DNA of 64,000 nucleotides, taken from the NCBI GenBank assembly GCA_028023455.1, contig JAQFVV010000021.1, positions 7,092,853 through 7,156,852 of the forward strand, in the 5' to 3' direction. Each line of letters starts with the position of its first letter. The first letter of the stretch is position 1. This stretch comes from Epiperipatus broadwayi. Lineage: Eukaryota > Onychophora > Udeonychophora > Euonychophora > Peripatidae. The position numbers were made by a program, and so were the translations under genes. The notes under the pieces are model-generated. The model saw only the letters and a program-made list of their open reading frames with translations, did not search any database and was not told the origin of the DNA. Below are positions 10,863 to 23,418 of the stretch, piece after piece.

Positions 10863-13075
10863 TGTAATGAGCACAGACGTTCGTTACATTGTTTTTTTTT
10901 ATTTATTAAACATGAAAGTAAATTAAAAAGTTCACATTTAAAAATTTTCTTTAAGAATTAAAAATTGAAATTAAATATCATCTTAAACTCATATATATTA
11001 AATCGCACAGATAATGAAAAATTATTAAAATAAAACTTTATTAAAGAAAAAGTATTTTAAAACTAAATTTTAAAAAGATTTGGAAATAAAATTATATCTT
11101 TAAATTTATCTTTAAATATATCTTTGATTTGGAAAACAGGTTAATTAATCAGAAATGGAAATGATAAATTTAATTAGTCAAATGTAAACCAGCCTTGGGC
11201 ATTTAAATGTAAAAACATAGGTCAGATAGGGAAACAATAGAAACTTTTAGCAAATGAAATAAATCCATTGGGAAATCGGACCTCAATGAAAAGGATCATC
11301 ATATCGATGACGTAATGCTAAGTCAATCTTTCAAAGTAATATAAAAGGACAAGTTTGGAAATTATTAGGAGTGAGTGAGTTGTTATGATTATTACGATGT
11401 GACAGATAGATGTTAGTGCGGAGGTGCGGGAGAAGAGATTGAAGGACGCACGTTCAATCCCTTCAGTTGTTATAAAACGGAAAAATGAAACATCGCTTTT
11501 CTTATATTCAGAGGACCACAGGATCATCGGGAAATTTAACGCTGGATTTCAAACGGCAAGCAACTGTTAAAGATGAACATTTCTAAAACCGTAAGAACTT
11601 TATAAAATATAACGAACAATATTAATTTGAAAACACTAAGAACTTTAAATTTTAAACTTTCCTAGTAATTTAATTGTTACAAATAGAATCCTATCTGACC
11701 AAACTAAATTCTTTATTAATAGTGTTATTTAATGTATTTTTTTTTTCTTATTTATGTAAAATCATTTCCATTTATTTATTTTTTGTTCTTTAAGTTTTTA
11801 TCATGATTTTTTTTTGTTTTTCGTTAAATTAATTATATAAATGTTAAACTTAAGTCGGGCGTGAATGGCTGTATAGATTTGTAAAGTTATATTAGGGGAG
11901 GGTAATCTTAGGTTATTTGTTTCGTGGTTAAATTGGGTCAATGGATTGGATATATTGGTGTGATTAGTAGATGTAATATTGATTCGCTACGGGCAGAATC
12001 GCTTCATACGCTGCACACTTCCATTTGCCTATGGAAGGAATTATAAGTCGGATACCGCAGTTCCTTTCTATGGAGTTTTTTTTTATTGTTCTTCTCATTA
12101 GATAGATGTAATATTCCTATCTGATTGAGAGTCAATGTCTTTTCTTAATCTTTTTGTGCTGCCGTAATTTATTACATTGAATACATCGATATATCAGATG
12201 AATTGATGCCGGTTTGACTACGAATTTTAACCTAAGGTTAAATAGGGATAGAATGTTTATTTTCAAAAGCAAATCTATGTGGTCTATTCATACTTGACCC
12301 TAAATAAAAATGCATTAAATTTAAGTTGTTTATAGATGCTTGCATGGATTGGTTATCGGTTAAGTATGTTTTGGGTTTTCATATTTGATCAAAATATATA
12401 GACATTCGATAAATAATGATACCTTACGGTGAGTATCTAAAATGTATTTATTCGGATGTCTTTTAAGTTATTGGTGACAATGCAAGTATCTTATGGTGAA
12501 TACTATTGGGTTACGTATAAATTTCCCTCCGCAATTGTCAGTAATCAATAATTTTGTATTTTGATCGTTTATGTTTACTTTGAAATGTGTTTGACCGTGT
12601 AATCTATGTAACCGATCTATATTCAACATTATAAACAAGCTTTCATAAATTTATCTGTGCGAACTTAATTAAAAATGTAAAATTAGAATATAATAGTAAT
12701 TAAATGTAAATTAAAGTCAAAAATCAAAGTTAAAAATAATGTTAAATGTTAAAATGTAAAACTAATACTAAAATAATTTTAAATCTTATATATATGTGCA
12801 TAAATAAAGGTTTGTATGCTAATTACTGGCAGTGGCTTATTTTATTTATTTTTTTAATGATGAAATCTAATTAGATAAGATATTATATTATTTAATCTCT
12901 GCTATTCCACTGAGCTAGTGACATGGGCTAACGACCGGAATCAAAATTTTAAAAAAAAAAAATGTTTTTTTTTTGACTGACGTATCTGCCTACTTTATAA
13001 ATTTTTCTAGGTTCAAATGCCTAGATGGCGCCCCGTAGTGCAGATTACGTAAGTCGCATTCTCCGGATTGTTACA
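10863..13075 (+). mobile_element. Solo LTR of a second family (2213 bp)
   Basis: It begins TGTAATGAGCACAGACG and ends CGGATTGTTACA, with (AT)n on both sides. The second copy at 62107 starts at the same base, which fixes the left boundary. No internal region or partner LTR is in the window, so it is most simply a solo LTR produced by LTR-LTR recombination. Only ten AT-repeat bases separate it from the preceding element. The segment around 12893-13050 holds degenerate tRNA-like pieces (minus-strand TAGCTCAGTGG). Confidence 0.75.
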
Positions 13076-15039
13076 ATATATATATATATACAAATCTTAC
13101 TAATATATAATGATATTTTATTTTATATTGTGTTGTGTAATTTATTTAAACATATTAAGAATAATTATTTCTTCCCAGGTTGTTTCCTTAGAATAGCATT
13201 TTAAAAACTGATTAATAATAAAAACCAATACATTTTAAATATTAATATGAATGTGAATGTTTATTAGGAGTAGTTGCAAAAGAGAGAAAAAAATTATTAA
13301 AAATAAAAAAATATTTTTTTTCTGTAATTTTATTTATCTAAAACAAACAACAAAAAAATGTTTATCTATTAGTTTAGAACATTATTATATAAAAAAGGAA
13401 AGACAGATAAGTAAACAAAATATTTAAATAATGTTTATGAATTTTGAAGAGGAAAAGTTAAAAAAGATGTTTGGTGAATTATAAGATTATCTATTTCTAA
13501 TAATTAAGAAGAAAAAATAATTATAAAGGAGTTTTTCAATAATTAGAATATAACTGGAATAATAGAAGAGGAAAATATTTTTTTGTAAAAAGACAATCAA
13601 TTGGTCCAGGATTTAATCCTACCACATCTCAGATAGTCAGTGATTGGATGGATGTTGGGGGTGTGTTAAAAATAAAAAAAGAGGGCTAGTTGAGGCATTA
13701 AACTTCAATGTCTAGTTCTAGTTGTTGAGAAGAGAACAGCAATAACAGCTCAGCTTTTGAAAGAACTAATGAGAAGTTACACTTGCAGTCTGAAGTTAAA
13801 CTGACCTTACTACTAGTTTTAAAAAAATATTTTTTTGAAATGGAGTTTTTAAGCACTATGTACTAAACTTTAAATAAAAACTGTGGATTACCAACTCAAC
13901 TATGTGATTAGTTTCATAAAAAAAAAAAGTAGAATGTAAATACCACTGAAGTAATTTCAAATAGACTTTGTGTACCCAATCAAAATCATGAGTGTCTTAC
14001 CTATGGTAACCTGATCTAGAAATATATGTTAGTCTGGAAATTATTTTTAAACTAAAATTTTGAAGCTACAAAAAGAAAATAATGGAAGAATGTTTTATAG
14101 AAATAATGAATAAATTCAATTTGTATTAACCTCTCCTAGAAATTATTGTTATAAATTTGAAACTGAGCACATAGAATTCTTAAAAAATTCTTAAATCTAT
14201 TTTTATATGTATAATTATAAAGTCAAGAGAAAGTAAAGTACAAATTAAACTAAAGTTATGCAAGGAAAATAATAAACATAAAATGTCTTAGTAAGGAAAT
14301 TTTAGAACACATTAATGCTTTTAAAGGTTTAAAAATCTTGTGAAAGTTAAACTAATTTTTTAGTCACAGATTTTTAAATTAAGAAAAGAACTTGGAAAAC
14401 ATTTTGTCAAGAATATATATGTACATGGAGCAAAAATGTTGTCTTTTAGCAAAATAAAAAATTAATTTCAGGCTTTTAATATGTAGATTTGGTGGGGGGT
14501 GGCAGAAAAGATTAGCCGGTTTATAAAATAGGAAATAAATCATTTACAGTAGTTATTCATTTTACATTAACATGTCAGTACCAGATAAATTTGCCAAACA
14601 GACCCACAGAATGATTCTAGCAGTGACCTTCAACAGCATGCAGTGTAAAAAAAGAATTCTTAATGTATTAACCTTTTTAAAACTGTAATGGTTTAACGTT
14701 ATATATTGCAGGAATAGATTAGATGAAGGAAAGAAAGGACTAAAGTCGATATAAGTCTTCAAAGAAGAGAGAAAGATGTGAAGAAGATTTGAAATGATTT
14801 ATAGAATTTCTTTTGTGTGGGTGACCAATAAAGTTGCTGATAATATTCATCTGAGTAAATTTTAATTTTTAGGATGAGAGTTTCTGGAATATTTTTGTAT
14901 ATACATACACACAGTCATACTTTATAAATTTATGATTTGTGTATAAAAGTCTTTTGCTCAATGCCATTGAATATAAATAACTAGAGAATAAATTACCATG
15001 AGCAAAAGATATAACATTTAATCGTCCTTTATATTAACA
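13076..15039. other. AT-rich spacer, no gene seen
   Basis: Opens with the (AT)n tract after the solo LTR. No ORF or family-like repeat that I could support; several A/T homopolymers and a G-rich patch near 14491. Confidence 0.5.
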
Positions 15040-15145
15040 CATTGTACAGGCTTAACACCTGCATTCATGCGGGATTTGAACTCAGACTTTCACATGCCAC
15101 AAACTCTCAGTGCCTTTTTATATTGCTGACCCACACACATTTTGA
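15040..15145 (-). repeat. tRNA-like SINE (family C), minus copy
   Basis: On the minus strand it reads GTGGGTCAGCAATATAA, then a B box GAGTTCAAATCCCGC. It is the inverted partner of 15290-15405. Confidence 0.6.
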
Positions 15146-15289
15146 AGCCTGTCCATTAAAGCATGAAGATTGGCTATCTTAATATAAAGCTGAGTACTGA
15201 TTGTATATATGTGTGGAGATAGTAATCTGGACTAACAGATGACTGCTGGTTTAACATGAAATACATACATTGATGATTATTTATCTTTT

Positions 15290-15405
15290 CTACATGTGTG
15301 TGATCAGGTGGGTCAGCAATATAAGATGTCACTGAGAGTTCTGGGTTGTGAGAAAGTCTGAGTTCGAATCCCACATATCTGCCTTTATAGAAATTTGGCA
15401 ATATT
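15290..15405 (+). repeat. tRNA-like SINE (family C), plus copy
   Basis: GTGGGTCAGCAATATAAG followed by a strong B box, GAGTTCGAATCCCAC. With the copy at 15040-15145 it forms an inverted pair about 150 bp apart that could fold in a transcript. Confidence 0.65.
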
Positions 15406-15540
15406 TACCATCCTTTTAACGAGTTTTTCAACATATCATTATTGCAAATCCCATCTAAAACTCTTACTAAGATACATTATTTTTTTATTAAAACTGTTTT
15501 GTGCGTTATTTTAAAAATCAAATATAATTGGAGAAGTCAA

Positions 15541-15634
15541 GCGTTGGTGGCCTTGTGGTTAGCATAACTGCCTTACAAGCAACTGGCATGGGTTCGCTTC
15601 CCGGTCAACGCTTTGACATATGAAAATATATATA
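15541..15634 (+). repeat. tRNA-derived SINE (family A)
   Basis: tRNA-like body starting GCGTTGGTGGCCTTGTGG, an anticodon-arm-like segment GCCTTACAAGC, a B box GGGTTCGCTTCCC, then the family tail CTTTGACATATG and an A/T-rich end. The body is tRNA-length plus a short tail, so this is a minimal SINE rather than a tRNA gene. Confidence 0.75.
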
Positions 15635-17370
15635 TATTATTGGAGAAGTTAACAAACAAAAATCAAATTATGCATAATTGAATTGAGTTTTTAGCAGATC
15701 ACAACGGAAGATATTTTCTGACGTCATGTTAATTTTATAAAAGTATGCCTAATTAACTAATAAATCTTTTTAATTTTTTACTGTCGTTCAAATTACTATT
15801 ATTTTGTCCAAAAGTCTAATTAAAATTTTAAAACAAATTAATGTTCTTAAGATTGAAGAATATATATATATCTTTGATCACATTAAAATTTGTTTTAAAG
15901 TTTATTAGAACAAATTAATAATATTTAAAAGAATAGAAAAATGAAAAAAACCTTCGTAATGGTGATTTATTTTAATTTAAAGAAAAGAGTACGATAATCA
16001 AAATGATTTATAGTAATTTTAAAAATAGAAGCGAACTTTTTTTTTTTTATCAGCTACATGAATAATGTTAAAATTTATAATTTTTTAATTTATACATTTT
16101 TATTATTATACCCAACACATATTATAACACTTATATTACTATCATCCAAATGATAAATGTCTTATCACAAATTATTCCGATCATTTCCCTGTATCTATTA
16201 ATTCAATTAATTTTAGTTATACCAAACAATCAAGGATTCCGCAATTTGACTATAACTGAGATAATTGAAATAGATAATTATTGACTTATCTGGTCAGTTT
16301 CTCAGATAATCATAATATGTTTCAGCATTCATGTAACAATTTGAACGTGATCGTGTTCTTAATGGATCAAATATATATGTATTTTCTCAATAGTAAATTA
16401 ATTTAGGAATATTTAGTTCTCGTTTTCCCCATTTCACAATATTCCTATCATTGTGATGCACTGCATAAGACAGCTAACATAAAATTTAAGCAACCAAATG
16501 ACAAATTAGTACCACTATTCCATGTGAGGTTTTACTTTCCTTAGGAATCATTCCAGAAACTGTTACATCAAATCTTTCACTCCAGTTCTACCCCAAACCA
16601 TTAGAGAGGGCACTTAGCAAGTTTAATACTTCTATTTCCAGTGAGACAGATGTTTTGAGGTTCAAAATATTAACCATGCCATTTTATTTTATAAAACATT
16701 GTATTGTTATTTAATGATAAGCATACACACAAACAAACAATACTGCTTTCTAGATCATTTACATGGAAGAGTTTTCAGTATAGTGTTGTGATACAAGTTG
16801 TGACCAACCTTCTTTCCAGCTTGCATGGATAAATGGTCACTAAGTTTCGGAACAGCCAGATTTCTAATATCAATTAATTTGCCTATATCAGGCTTACACA
16901 ATTTTCTGCTCACTGGAAAAGTTTACTTTTATTTTGCTCATCAAAGCAAGTTATTTTCTTATTCAGTACAAAGATAGAAAAGACTCAAGTTTTAAAGGTA
17001 AATTACAACTCAACCTGCCACTCTGATTCTTAAATGCTATCTTCTCATGCAACAAATCACCTGATTATATAAAACAATACATTGAAAATTTGAACCAACT
17101 TGTATGCTGAGTGCAGAGTAATGCCGATCCACTGCCTTTATAAAAGTCAGCCAATTATCGAGAAATCTTTTTTGGGAAGTCTGATTCCCACTACACTTGT
17201 TGTTCCTTGATTTGGCTTACTGCTTACTTTATGATTTTCAGGATCAAATAAATGATAACACTAAATGGAAAATAGATCTAATTAATTTTACTTATTTGTA
17301 ACTAATAGATTAATGATTTATAAATTTTTACTTTATGGTAAAATAAATAATTGGGTAATCTGATTTAGAC
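15635..17370. other. AT-rich spacer, no gene seen
   Basis: No supportable ORF. The part at about 16440-17250 is less AT-rich than its surroundings and may be an old repeat, but I could not identify it in translation on either strand. Confidence 0.4.
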
Positions 17371-17471
17371 TTTTTTTTTTCCATGTGGCATAGCATCGGC
17401 CGGGAAGCGAATCCATTAACCCGGGACAACTGCTTGTAAGGCGGCTATGCTGACCTTTCGACCACCAACCC
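17371..17471 (-). repeat. tRNA-derived SINE (family A), minus copy
   Basis: On the minus strand: GGTTGGTGGTCGAAAGGTCA, GCCGCCTTACAAGCAG, a B box GATTCGCTTCCCGG, then CTATGCCACATGG and a run of A. Same architecture and tail as the other family A copies. Confidence 0.75.
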
Positions 17472-18529
17472 TTAACATTTAAGTCCTTTTTTGCTTTATT
17501 TTTTATTTTATGTAAATAAAAAAAACACTAAACAATTGTTTAGCAATCCTTCCCAAAGAAACGGTAAAAGAGAAAACATTAGCCCCGACTTTCCATATGC
17601 TTGGTACCTAGGATTTGAGCATTTTTTCATTCTCTTCTAACTCTCTAATTAAGAATGAAAAATACTCATTTAATAAAGTTTACTCATTCTGAATTCGAAC
17701 CAAGATTACAGATATGGCAAAGAGATGCATTATCACCATACATTACAAAATTTGTTTTTTATTTTATATTGCAGATTTTATACAAAATTTAAAGTGTTTT
17801 TCATTTAACAATCGTTTTTTTTTTTTTTTTTTAAATATAATCAGATGCTCGTTTCAAAGACAAATTACGTTACCTGTTTAAAGCAATAAAAGATAAGAAA
17901 CTCAATATTTGAGTTAAGTAAAATCACTCAATTAAAAGTGATTAAGTAACAATAATTATATTTTTAATTTATTTAGTTCTCTTTAAAAATGTATTTAGTT
18001 TTAAAATAAAACTCATTTTTTAAAATTATACTTATTCACTAATCTTGCCAGTAATTGAAAACTCTGAGCAGTTAGCTCAAAAACAAAAATGTTTAACTCC
18101 AGTGTGATAGGCTTTTATGTTGATTCCCAAATTTGAAAAATAAAAAAATAGTTAAAATGTAGTTATTGAAAATTTAAAAAAGCCCTTAGAATCTGCTGCT
18201 TACATTAGATTATAGATGCGGCTTAATCTTCCTATCAATTTACCCCATGATTACCAAATTATCAATTAAAGAATATCACTTTTTTATTTGTTTAAACAGA
18301 TAATAGTGTCTCTGGAAATTGGTGAGTTGCTGATAATGATAACTTGTTTTATATTTGTTTTTAAAGCTTATGTAGTTGTTTTGATAATATACTACTCGTA
18401 TTTACTTGTATATCATAGTTGTAGTGACACTGATCAAATTGATCAGACCCTTCGAAAATAATGTGATGTTCAAACATTAGAAATAACAGTCCTAAGCTTC
18501 AATCGAAAAATCTTTAACTCTCAAATTTA
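17472..18529. other. AT-rich spacer, no gene seen
   Basis: Contains a T18 homopolymer near 17816. The stretch at 18430-18480 (GATCAAATTGATCAG) is a short palindrome. Nothing codes. Confidence 0.45.
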
Positions 18530-18543
18530 TTACCTTAACCATT

Positions 18544-18993
18544 AAATTGAGAGAGTGCAAACTTCTCAAGCGCTTTTGACTATTAGTAACCAATCAGATC
18601 TTAAGCACTGGGACAGAGAATTTAACAAGAAAAGAGTGGTTCCCACCCTCTTCTTTACTTGTCTTTCTATATATCTAAGCCAGTCCAAAGTACTTATATC
18701 TGAGAGCGTGAATCTTAAATATCACCACACTTAATTGACTGAGTTCAAATTATAAACATACAGCGTGAAATCTTTCGATTTACTACGCAGTAGTTTTTCG
18801 ATGTTATAACTTTGCAGCAATATATGTAAATAATATTTTTATAAAGCCAGACGGTATTGAAAATTAAATTGAGAGAGTGCAAACTTCTCAAGCGCTTGTG
18901 ACTATTAGTAATCAATCAGATCTTAAGCACTTGAGAAGTTTGCACTCTCTCAATTTAATTTTCAATACCGTCTGCGCTTTATTAAAATATTAT
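18544..18993 (+). mobile_element. Penelope-like non-autonomous insertion with 14-bp target duplication
   Basis: The insertion is framed by TTACCTTAACCATT at 18530-18543 and 18994-19007. Its first ~65 bases (GAGAGAGTGCAAACTTCTC onward) recur as a direct repeat at 18869-18928, and the right end is an inverted repeat: 18841-18896 pairs with 18926-18982 around a 29-base loop. A partial direct repeat plus an inverted tail plus a variable target duplication is the layout of Penelope-like elements. The end motif CACTTGAGAAG also occurs next to the Penelope GIY-YIG fragment near 57490. No coding capacity. Confidence 0.55.
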
Positions 18994-19029
18994 TTACCTT
19001 AACCATTGTGATATGAAAATATTCATTGC

Positions 19030-19150
19030 TCAATAGTCATGTGATGCTCAGTGGTCATGTGATGTTCAAACACAAAAGAGCGGGTTGAATTTCAATTGTT
19101 AGTTCTCAACCCATAGCTCTACCACTCTCCAAAGTCATACAGGGCAAAGC
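19030..19150 (-). repeat. SINE family B fragment, minus strand
   Basis: On the minus strand GAGAGTGGTAGAGCTATGGG, then a decayed B-box region and GTTTGAACATCACATGACC, matching the layout of the copies at 47388 and 51480. Confidence 0.5.
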
Positions 19151-19469
19151 TATGAACAAGTTAGCCTATTTATTTTATATGTGTTAAATTCTCTGATAAT
19201 GATTGGTCTACCAATTAAAACTATATTGTATTAAGAAACTGGCAATGAGAATTGGAACTGCAACTATTCTATCCCTCTTCTTAGCTAGTTGGTCCAATCA
19301 TTGAATTGGCTCTGTTGTTACTCCATTTACAAAATTTCATCTCAAAATTATACTTAAATTTTTTTTAAGACTATGAAGGAAATCTCAATAAAGAAGTTAA
19401 AATAAATTAGATATAAGTTTAGTGAAGATACTCATCTTTGGATATAATTTTGTATTTTCTGGCTAGTTG

Positions 19470-19530
19470 TTCAGAATGTCATGTGACATTTAAATTCTCA
19501 GGTGACAAATTAAGTTAGATAATTTTTATT
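19470..19530 (+). repeat. Dispersed repeat fragment shared with ~31350
   Basis: GTTCAGAATGTCATGTGAC followed by GGTGACAAATTAAG is matched near 31342-31395. Probably the 3' part of an old SINE; no further structure visible. Confidence 0.45.
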
Positions 19531-19749
19531 CAATTTGATTAAATGAAATCTTTTATTTTTTTTAGCTGGTAATCACATTTTTCTCTTAGATTCTATCATT
19601 CTATGATTCCACATTCTCACATAACTTTATCACATGACCCTGGCTTTCACAATGCTGTTTCAGCAGCATCCTTTTTTACCACAACTATGCCATCTAATTG
19701 TAAGAATTAGAAACTAATACATGCTAGGTTACAATGAAACAAAGAAAAA

Positions 19750-19990
19750 AATGATGGCATCTAGAAAGAAGGAGCATTAGATCATAAAGCTCATGACTCT
19801 GGCCTAAGATTCAAAGTTCCTCCCTGATGAGAACCACAGGTTAGAAACAAGTATGGGAATATTGAATTGGCAAGCAATAGTTAGGGATTTATTAATAACT
19901 GTTATATGGTATCTTTTAGTTACTAAATCTTACAGTAGATGGCATATCTATGATAAAAAAAATAAAGCAAACCACTCACAGTAATAATTT
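19750..19990 (+). mobile_element. Hammerhead repeat family, decayed copy
   Basis: Shares with the 42.4- and 43.5-kb copies the order AGCATTAGAT, the hammerhead block, GGGAATATTGAAT, and AGGGATTTATTAATAACTG. The 3' part is shorter and diverged. Confidence 0.6.
19815..19862 (+). ncRNA. Degenerate type I hammerhead ribozyme
   Basis: The core strands CTGATGA and GAAA are intact. Stem II is four pairs (AACC/GGTT, loop ACA). Stem III is ACAAGT, no longer self-complementary. The base at the cleavage position is A. Stem I has mismatches, so activity is doubtful. Confidence 0.55.
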
Positions 19991-20444
19991 TTATTGACCA
20001 TAATTTATTTGTTTCATCTCTATTACCATCTTGAAATCATCAATATAGATGTCTTTTATGTGTTGTTTAACTATGGCAAACATTTTCCAATTTATTCATC
20101 ATCATAGGTAGGTATGGTAAATAGCCCCTCTGAAAAGTGAAAGGCTCTCTATATAGCTTTTTATAGATGAACAGTGAAGAGATGACTTTATCCCTTCCCC
20201 TTTTATTAATTACCAGTTAATAAAGATTTGAACAGATTTTTATTTTTATTTTATCCCATAGTATAGAATATCAAATAAATAAATTCATAATCTAAAAAGA
20301 TATCCTTCCAGAAAATGGGAATCTTTATAATAGAGATATAAATGGTAATAACCACAGTATATTGGACCAAAAGGAGAGTCCTAAACTTTAAATATTTTTA
20401 TATAAGTCCCTGATAAATGAATATATGTTTGTTTACTCAATTTT

Positions 20445-20790
20445 ACTGGTGTGATCAGTCTATATTATGGAGTGTACGATTCTCAGATCAATTCCAATCC
20501 TCAAACTTTAATAAATTCTTGATCAATAAAGCTATTTGATTATTTATTTTGCATTGTGTGACTTAATGCAGTAGTCAAATGGAGAACTCTGGAGTGTGAA
20601 TTCGACTGATGGAGTCTTAAGCAATTAAAATCACTTGAGGTATTTATTTTGTTCTATGTGGTTTATTTCAGTGCTAGAGCATTAGATTGCAGAGTGTCTA
20701 ATACTCCGATTGATTCCAGTTATCACCCTTTCTGTTGTCAAACTTCTAAGGAATTCTTGAGCAGTAAGGTTATTTTACTTTTATTAATCT
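20445..20790 (+). repeat. Three consecutive SINE family B units
   Basis: Units at about 20448-20550, 20551-20650 and 20651-20790 each carry the head (GTGTGACTTAATGCAGT or GTGGTTTATTTCAGTGCTAG), a decayed B box (GATTGATTCCAG in the third) and a TATTTATTTT-like end. They stand head to tail at a period of about 100-130 bp. Confidence 0.6.
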
Positions 20791-23362
20791 TGGCATTGTA
20801 CACATGTGTTTATACTTAAACAGGTAGAATTTATTATATTGTGATAAAGGAGACATAATAATGAAATAATAAAGATGTACTTTCTCTTTAAATGTGGAGA
20901 CTCAAGAAAGATTAATGGTACTACTGATATTGATTAACAGAAATCCATTCAAGAGTTTGGCCCAAATTCATTGATGCATCATATTACAACAGATAAGTAC
21001 ATAATATTTATGGAAGAGCAACATCCATAGGACCTAATTATGGGATATGTTTGGAGATTATTTGAAAATCATTGCACATACTTTGTAATTGTGGTACAGG
21101 TGCATGGGTAAAAATGATTGATGATGACTAAATACCTAACCACAAACTACTTAACCTTTTTTACATTTTTACTAATGATTTAATACATTTAAACACTTTA
21201 TTAACTTATAAAACCTTAGCTTTGTTGAAAATTGTTGAAAGTTTTCACAGAAAGAGTGCTGTTGTTCTGTGACTTTAAATCATAATATTAATGTTAGCCT
21301 GTGTGATAATGACCCATGATTTTTTAAAAAAGTATATTTTAACATAATGCGTTCTAGTGATGTTAAAGTTGGAAAAAATCTGAAGTGGTCAGCATCTTAT
21401 GAATAGTGATTAAGATCAAAAGCCTATTCCTTTGTTCTTTAACAGAAGAAAATGCTTAAAGAGTATTCATGGAATTCTGGTTTAGTTTTCACATCAATAT
21501 TTTGAAATATAATGAAGTATTTTTGACCATTTTTACATACTAATTGTCATATTATTAGAAAGAAATACACAAGTAAACTTTCAATATATTGATTTATGTT
21601 TTATTTTTAGAAATAGAAGTTAATAAACTTAACTGTAATATAACAAAAAAATGACATTGCCTATTATGTCAATGACATGGTGCTTTTAATAAAACCCCAG
21701 ATTTTAAAGCAGAATTTGATAGAGTTGCCATAAATCTATTTTCATTCATTAACAATAAATATATAAAAAAAAAGTTTTCAGAAAAAATGTTAACATAAAC
21801 TTCAGTGTGATTTATGATACATTGTCATATTTACAGATTAATTTTTAAATATTTAAAATGGCCAAATATGATTTTCCAGATTAGTATTCTGCATATGAGT
21901 ATAAAATAAAATTTTCATGTGAACAGAAGTTTGAGCATTTTCAAAATTTTCCACCAGATGGAGCAATAGAAAGTATGAGAATGTAAGAGGGTAAAGAACT
22001 TTTAGCTTTCTTGTAGATTTCCAAAAAAATGTGAATGAAAGAAATGGATTTATTGAGAAAAGAATTTCAATGGTAATAACAGATATTGATATTTCTCTTA
22101 TTTGTCATTATTTTATTTTATTTTAATAAATTATATGATTAATTTCTGTTTTACACAATATAGTTTTAAATACTAAGTAAAAATTTTAACAAATTTCTGT
22201 TTTTTTTTTATTAACAGTTGTCTCTTGGTTATCATCTCATATTAATCTCTACAAACTTAATGTGCTCACTACTTGAGCTATTCTTATGGAAGTGTTGCAG
22301 CTGCATGTATTATCATGAACAATTAAAAAAAATTGCATGATGTTCATAAATTATAAATATTTGCAAATCCATGTTTTCAGTAATATATATTTCAACTAGA
22401 TCTTCACTTTAAACCTGTTAACTGATTAACCATTGTCTTCATCTATAATCAAACATGGCTTTAACTCACTCTAAAACCAGCAATTTTTACATTATCGTAG
22501 CAAATTTATGCTCATTTTAAAGCTTAAAAATATCATAAGATGCAGCCCTCTCTAGAATTATTTTACAAGTAAAAAGTCAATAATATTTAAATTTGAAGTT
22601 ATAACAATGGGAGAAGGCAGACTTTCCTAGATTCTGGTTGGTTGTTTTTTATTTAGAACAAAAGGGAGCACTTGTCAATAATTTTCATCACTGCAAGTTC
22701 TTTGTTTTGATTTTGAAAATGAAATTGAATGTTTTAGAGTATTTTTTGTATATTATAAATTATTTTGATAAAATATGCTGAAAATATAATTATTTTAGAA
22801 AAGTAGTTAAAATTTTAGTAAAAATTCTTTAGTTTTACATGAATGTAAATTGAAAAAGAAATCAATGACATACAGAGCATTTTTAAGAGATTACAAACAT
22901 TCATTTTAGGTTCACCACTATAGAATATTTTATAATTATATATAAAAATTTATTTTTGAAAAATTTTTCATTCACTTTTATAATCTGACAAATTATTAAT
23001 TTGCTTTTTACAAATGAAACTAAAATGAATCTAATATTAAAAGATGAATATATATTTACTGCTGATTCTGTAATTGACCAATCAAAAGTTTAGAATTTTA
23101 ATTCACTAGACCAATAGAAAATTGTATGAGCAACTAACAGTTAAAAGGTTAAGAGCTATACTTGATATTTTCAACAAATCATTATACATATATAATTCTC
23201 TGTGATCATGTTTCAATCTTTAGTGTCCATATAAATATATGGGATCATAAATAAAGGTGGAATTGCATATATATTGTTGAAAGATGGTTGCCTTGACAAC
23301 ATTTTGAGACTGTTGATTTTATCTATATTGGGATTGTCTAAATATTGACTGGTTTCTAATGG

Positions 23363-23363
<1 letters not shown>
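20791..23363. other. AT-rich spacer, no gene seen
   Basis: Read in both orientations without finding a credible exon, RNA gene or family repeat. Ends in the (AT)n tract. Confidence 0.45.

Positions 23364-23417
<54 letters not shown>
23364..23417. repeat. (AT)n(GT)n microsatellite
   Basis: About 40 bases of AT followed by a short GT run, then a short imperfect duplication containing GTGTGTGTAACTAAT. Confidence 0.95.

Positions 23418-23418
<1 letters not shown>

Noticed and set aside
15541-15612. Possible functional tRNA gene
   Set aside because: Acceptor and anticodon stems pair poorly, and the same body recurs with a shared non-tRNA tail and A run, so it is a SINE.
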